Source of the DNA: an uncultured Clostridia bacterium
GTDB lineage: Bacteria; Bacillota; Clostridia; TANB77; CAG-508
Assembly: GCA_934154515.1 (NCBI GenBank)
Contig: CAKPGD010000051.1
Coordinates: forward strand, 1 to 8,174
Direction of reading: 5' to 3'
DNA: 8,174 bases
Shown piece by piece: positions 6,266 through 8,174 of this stretch (position 1 is the first letter of the stretch; each line of letters starts with the position of its first letter). The translations under genes were made by a program, and so were the position numbers. Under the pieces are notes generated by a model. That model saw only the letters and a program-made list of their open reading frames with translations, did no database searches and was not told the DNA's origin.

Positions 6266-7276
6266 CTAATTTGTATAGAATAATTCTTTTTTTAATTTAT
6301 ATATATTGGCATATTTTATATAACCAAAATGACCACATAAATATTTTTTAGCTTCTTTACTTGTCATCGTTCCGTTTTTTATATTTTTCTTTAGATTTTT
6401 TATTTTCCTTTTTAGCTTTTTCTTTCCTTTTTCTCTAACTTTCATTCTATATTCATTTATTTTATATCCACAAAAGTTGACTCCTTGCTTACTTTTGAAT
6501 ATTTGTGTTTTACTATTTAATTCTAATTTAAGTTCTTTTAATAAAAAATTACTTATTTCCTTTAATGCTTTTTTTGCTTTTTCTTTATTTTCTATTAAAA
6601 TGATTGTGTCATCCATATATCTAAAATAATACCTTAATTTTAATTTATGTTTTGCAAATTGATCTACCTCATTTAAATAAATATTTGCAAAAATTTGAGA
6701 CGTATAATTTCCTATTGGTATCCCTGTTGGTTCTTCTGTGGAATAAATTATTTCATTTATTAGCCACATTAGTTTTTTATCTTTTATTTTTTTACTTACT
6801 ATCTGTATTAATTTTTCTTTATTTATATTTTGAAAGTACTTCTTTACATCCATTTTTAGAATGTAATATTCTCCCCATATTTGTTTACAATGTCTCATTG
6901 CTTTTTTTACATCTAATGTTGCTTTATGCATTCCTCTATTTGGTAAACAAGCATATGAATTTTCTATAAATTGTGGTATAAATGCTTGTGCCAAAAAATT
7001 ATCTACTAGCCATCTATGAACTATTCTATCAATATATCTAGATTTTTGTATTCTTCTTAATTTTGGTTCATGCACATAGAAAATAGTATATCCACCATGT
7101 TTATATGTCTGATTTTTTAAGTTTTCATATAAATACTGTATATATGCCTCTTTTTTTAGATTAAATAAAATTACATCTTTTCTACAATTTTTATTTTTAC
7201 AACTTTTTTTATGTGCTTCCATTAATTTTTCATATGAAAGTTTTTTATCAAATTCATTTTTTAATGTTTTGGGCAT
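6266..7276 (-). CDS. diversity-generating retroelement reverse transcriptase
   Basis: The 336-residue enzyme copies TR RNA into mutagenised cDNA. The N-terminus MPKTLKNEFD is typical of DGR RTs. Motif A is KMDVKKYFQNI (141-151, catalytic D143). IGNYTSQ (188-194) is the DGR-type version of the motif that reads QGxxxSP in most other RTs and is linked to low fidelity at adenine. The catalytic box YMDD is at 220-223 (D222, D223), and FCGYKI follows at 268-273. A basic thumb segment lies at 279-301. There is no group II intron maturase or HNH domain, and no retron features. The ATG at 7276 overlaps the end of avd by 23 nt and has GGAGG at 7291-7295, 14 nt upstream; an in-frame stop between them excludes a longer form. 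All catalytic residues are present. Confidence 0.95.
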   Translation of the reverse strand: MPKTLKNEFDKKLSYEKLMEAHKKSCKNKNCRKDVILFNLKKEAYIQYLYENLKNQTYKHGGYTIFYVHEPKLRRIQKSRYIDRIVHRWLVDNFLAQAFIPQFIENSYACLPNRGMHKATLDVKKAMRHCKQIWGEYYILKMDVKKYFQNINKEKLIQIVSKKIKDKKLMWLINEIIYSTEEPTGIPIGNYTSQIFANIYLNEVDQFAKHKLKLRYYFRYMDDTIILIENKEKAKKALKEISNFLLKELKLELNSKTQIFKSKQGVNFCGYKINEYRMKVREKGKKKLKRKIKNLKKNIKNGTMTSKEAKKYLCGHFGYIKYANIYKLKKELFYTN

Positions 7277-7616
7277 AAGATTTTAATAATCCTCCAACTA
7301 TTCTTCCTAATTCATCTAAAAGTGACATACTATATAAGAATTTTTTTTCATCCAACCATCTATTATCTTTCATTATTCTCAAAAAAACTCTTTGTACATT
7401 TATTCTTGCATCAATTTTATTTATACAATTTAATTTTCCTTCGTTTCCTATTTTTCCAAGCATCATAACTTCTTCGAGCATTATATACATCATATTTTTA
7501 TATTCGTTTCCTATATTAAATTTTTCTGTTCTTGGCAATTTCATTATTATATTTAACATATATTTTATATAATTTTCTGTTTTTGGTATTAATGTTAGTT
7601 CTTTTTTTGTTTCCAT
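7254..7616 (-). CDS. avd: DGR accessory protein Avd (four-helix bundle)
   Basis: A 120-residue, wholly helical, basic protein of the accessory variability determinant family. Avd forms a barrel-shaped pentamer that binds the RT and nucleic acid and is needed for mutagenic retrohoming in the Bordetella phage system. Family-like segments are IMKLPRTEKFNIGNEYKNMM (24-43), KLNCINKIDARINVQRVFLR (61-80), and the final helix DELGRIVGGLLKSY (101-114). The ATG at 7616 follows AGAGGA with about 5 nt spacing. The gene starts 58 nt after the target gene stop and overlaps the RT gene by 23 nt, so the three are probably one transcript. The fold family also includes bacterial four-helix 'S23-like' proteins, but context makes Avd nearly certain. 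Confidence 0.92.
   Translation of the reverse strand: METKKELTLIPKTENYIKYMLNIIMKLPRTEKFNIGNEYKNMMYIMLEEVMMLGKIGNEGKLNCINKIDARINVQRVFLRIMKDNRWLDEKKFLYSMSLLDELGRIVGGLLKSYAQNIKK
7291..7295 (-). promoter_or_regulatory. distant ribosome binding site of the RT gene
   Basis: GGAGG inside the avd coding region, 14 nt before the RT ATG, which is longer than the usual 5-9 nt. With the 23-nt overlap between avd and RT, this suggests RT is translated weakly or mainly through coupling to avd. Confidence 0.5.
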
Positions 7617-7674
7617 TTTTTCCTCTTATTTTTATTTATACCTAGTTCTAGTTTATCGCTACCAGAGCTCAGTT

Positions 7675-8174
7675 CTACTTTATGTAAAGTGCTGGGCGAA
7701 AGCCGAAGTCCGTGCTAGTGTTAGTCGCAGTACTGTCACCACGGTAGCACGCAGGGTAGTCTGAGTAGCTGCCGTTGAAGCCCCCCCCACGAAGCATATA
7801 TGTTTCTAGTGTGTTGTTAGGATAAGCAGCTTCCTGTGTCCACTCCCATAAGTTTCCTGCAACATCATACAAATTTTTCTTTTTTACATTTTCTGATATT
7901 GCTGTTGTTTTTATTCCATAATGATATGAACCATCACTTTTTGTAAATGCTGATGTCATAGCTCCATTTGATGAATCTACTGTTGCATATCTTCCTATTC
8001 CTGCTGTATACTTTACGTTTGCACTTGTGTTATTATAATTCCCCCATGTACTTGCAGTTACTACTGTATTATCTCCATTTGCTATAAATTTCATCATTAT
8101 ATCCCACATTGTTCCTGTTACTAATCCGCTTTGTACATAATTCGTTGAATACATACTATTGCTTAGTTTTAATG
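7675..8174 (-). CDS. DGR target protein with C-type-lectin/FGE-sulfatase-like domain (5' end outside window)
   Basis: The diversified protein of the element. The frame is open to the right edge with no stop and no ribosome binding site before the in-window ATG at 8154, so the N-terminus lies outside; 165 residues are visible. Signatures of the formylglycine-generating-enzyme/C-type-lectin fold used by many DGR targets are present: GLVTGTMWDIMMKF (16-29), NLYDVAGNLWEWTQE (100-114), then RGGGF and the closing GFRPALYIK. Visible residues 126-162 are encoded by the VR; changes fall on surface-type positions in the fold's ligand-binding loops. The visible part has no catalytic cysteine arrangement, so it is a binding rather than sulfatase-activating protein. 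Location (surface, secreted or phage) cannot be judged without the N-terminus. Confidence 0.92.
   Translation of the reverse strand, partial: LKLSNSMYSTNYVQSGLVTGTMWDIMMKFIANGDNTVVTASTWGNYNNTSANVKYTAGIGRYATVDSSNGAMTSAFTKSDGSYHYGIKTTAISENVKKKNLYDVAGNLWEWTQEAAYPNNTLETYMLRGGGFNGSYSDYPACYRGDSTATNTSTDFGFRPALYIK
7688..7705 (-). promoter_or_regulatory. IMH-like block (initiation of mutagenic homing) at the VR 3' end
   Basis: The 3'-most 18 nt of the VR in coding sense are identical to the TR; 12 of the 18 are G or C and only two are A. In characterised DGRs a G/C-rich segment at this place marks where cDNA transfer starts and sets the direction TR to VR. No clear cruciform-forming inverted repeat was found just downstream (7620-7687), only a direct repeat AGTTCTA (7644-7650 and 7671-7677). 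Confidence 0.65.
7688..7796 (-). repeat. DGR variable repeat (VR) at the 3' end of the target gene
   Basis: The 109-bp partner of the TR at 6136-6244. Compared in coding sense, TR adenines became G nine times and T three times. Encoded changes, TR to VR, are Ser to Gly and Asn to Gly, Tyr, Gly, Asp, Ser, Ser, Asp and Phe. The only non-adenine difference is a silent T-to-G in a glycine codon (7783). Identity ends sharply at both borders: one base before the CTT-CGT codons on the 5' side, and after the G/C-rich block CGGCTTTCGCCCAGCACT on the 3' side. Four codons including the stop follow. Confidence 0.95.

Noticed and set aside
6266..7276. Group II intron or retron reverse transcriptase
   Set aside because: No maturase or HNH domain, no intron RNA ends, no msr/msd; IGNYTSQ, YMDD, avd and a TR/VR pair define a DGR.
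7620..7687. Cruciform-forming hairpin just downstream of the VR, as in the phage prototype
   Set aside because: Only very short arms (CTAG/CTAG, GAGCTC) and a direct repeat AGTTCTA were found; none makes a convincing 7-8 bp stem with small loop.
7675..8174. True formylglycine-generating or ergothioneine-type enzyme
   Set aside because: The fold is shared, but the C-terminus carries the VR with adenine-targeted changes, marking it as a diversified binding domain; no catalytic cysteine pair is visible.

Overview
The window is AT-rich bacterial DNA with strong GGAGG-type ribosome binding sites, mostly ATG starts, sigma-A-like promoters and short-tract hairpin terminators. With topA, scpB and an archaeal/eukaryal-type ProRS ending in a zinc module, it suggests a low-GC Firmicute of the class Clostridia, possibly gut-associated. 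No species can be named from the sequence.

Positions 1-4983 hold a conserved housekeeping block, all on the minus strand. In transcription order it is scpB (chromosome condensation, with its own TTGACA-17-GATAAT promoter), proS (prolyl-tRNA synthetase), a PHP-family phosphoesterase, an 86-residue unknown protein and an 80-residue unknown protein. The last has its own promoter and is followed by a clear hairpin terminator at 907-938. After the terminator topA has its own promoter and runs off the left edge.

Positions 4984-6040 form an AT-rich accessory pocket with two plus-strand genes. One encodes a stand-alone MutS domain I-like protein in which the mismatch-sensing Glu of the Phe-x-Glu motif is replaced. 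The other encodes a small SSB/OB-fold-like protein whose good ribosome binding site points at a four-codon dead-end ORF rather than at its own start. A symmetric hairpin at 5991-6036 separates them from the convergent minus-strand cassette.

Positions 6136-8174 are the highlight: a diversity-generating retroelement (DGR). In transcription order it contains a target gene with a C-type-lectin/FGE-sulfatase fold (5' end outside the window) carrying the variable repeat (VR) at its 3' end, an Avd-type accessory protein, a DGR reverse transcriptase (IGNYTSQ and YMDD motifs), and the template repeat (TR) 21 nt after the RT stop. TR and VR are 109 bp each with 13 differences. Twelve fall at TR adenines (coding sense), the fingerprint of adenine-specific mutagenic retrohoming. 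They change nine residues near the C-terminus of the target protein, eight of them at TR AAY (Asn) codons. All core parts look intact, so the element is probably active or recently active.

DGRs as a class are known. The less ordinary aspects are the gene order with TR last, the reading frame that continues upstream of the TR, and the neighbouring MutS-I-like and SSB-like genes. Any functional link to those neighbours is speculation.
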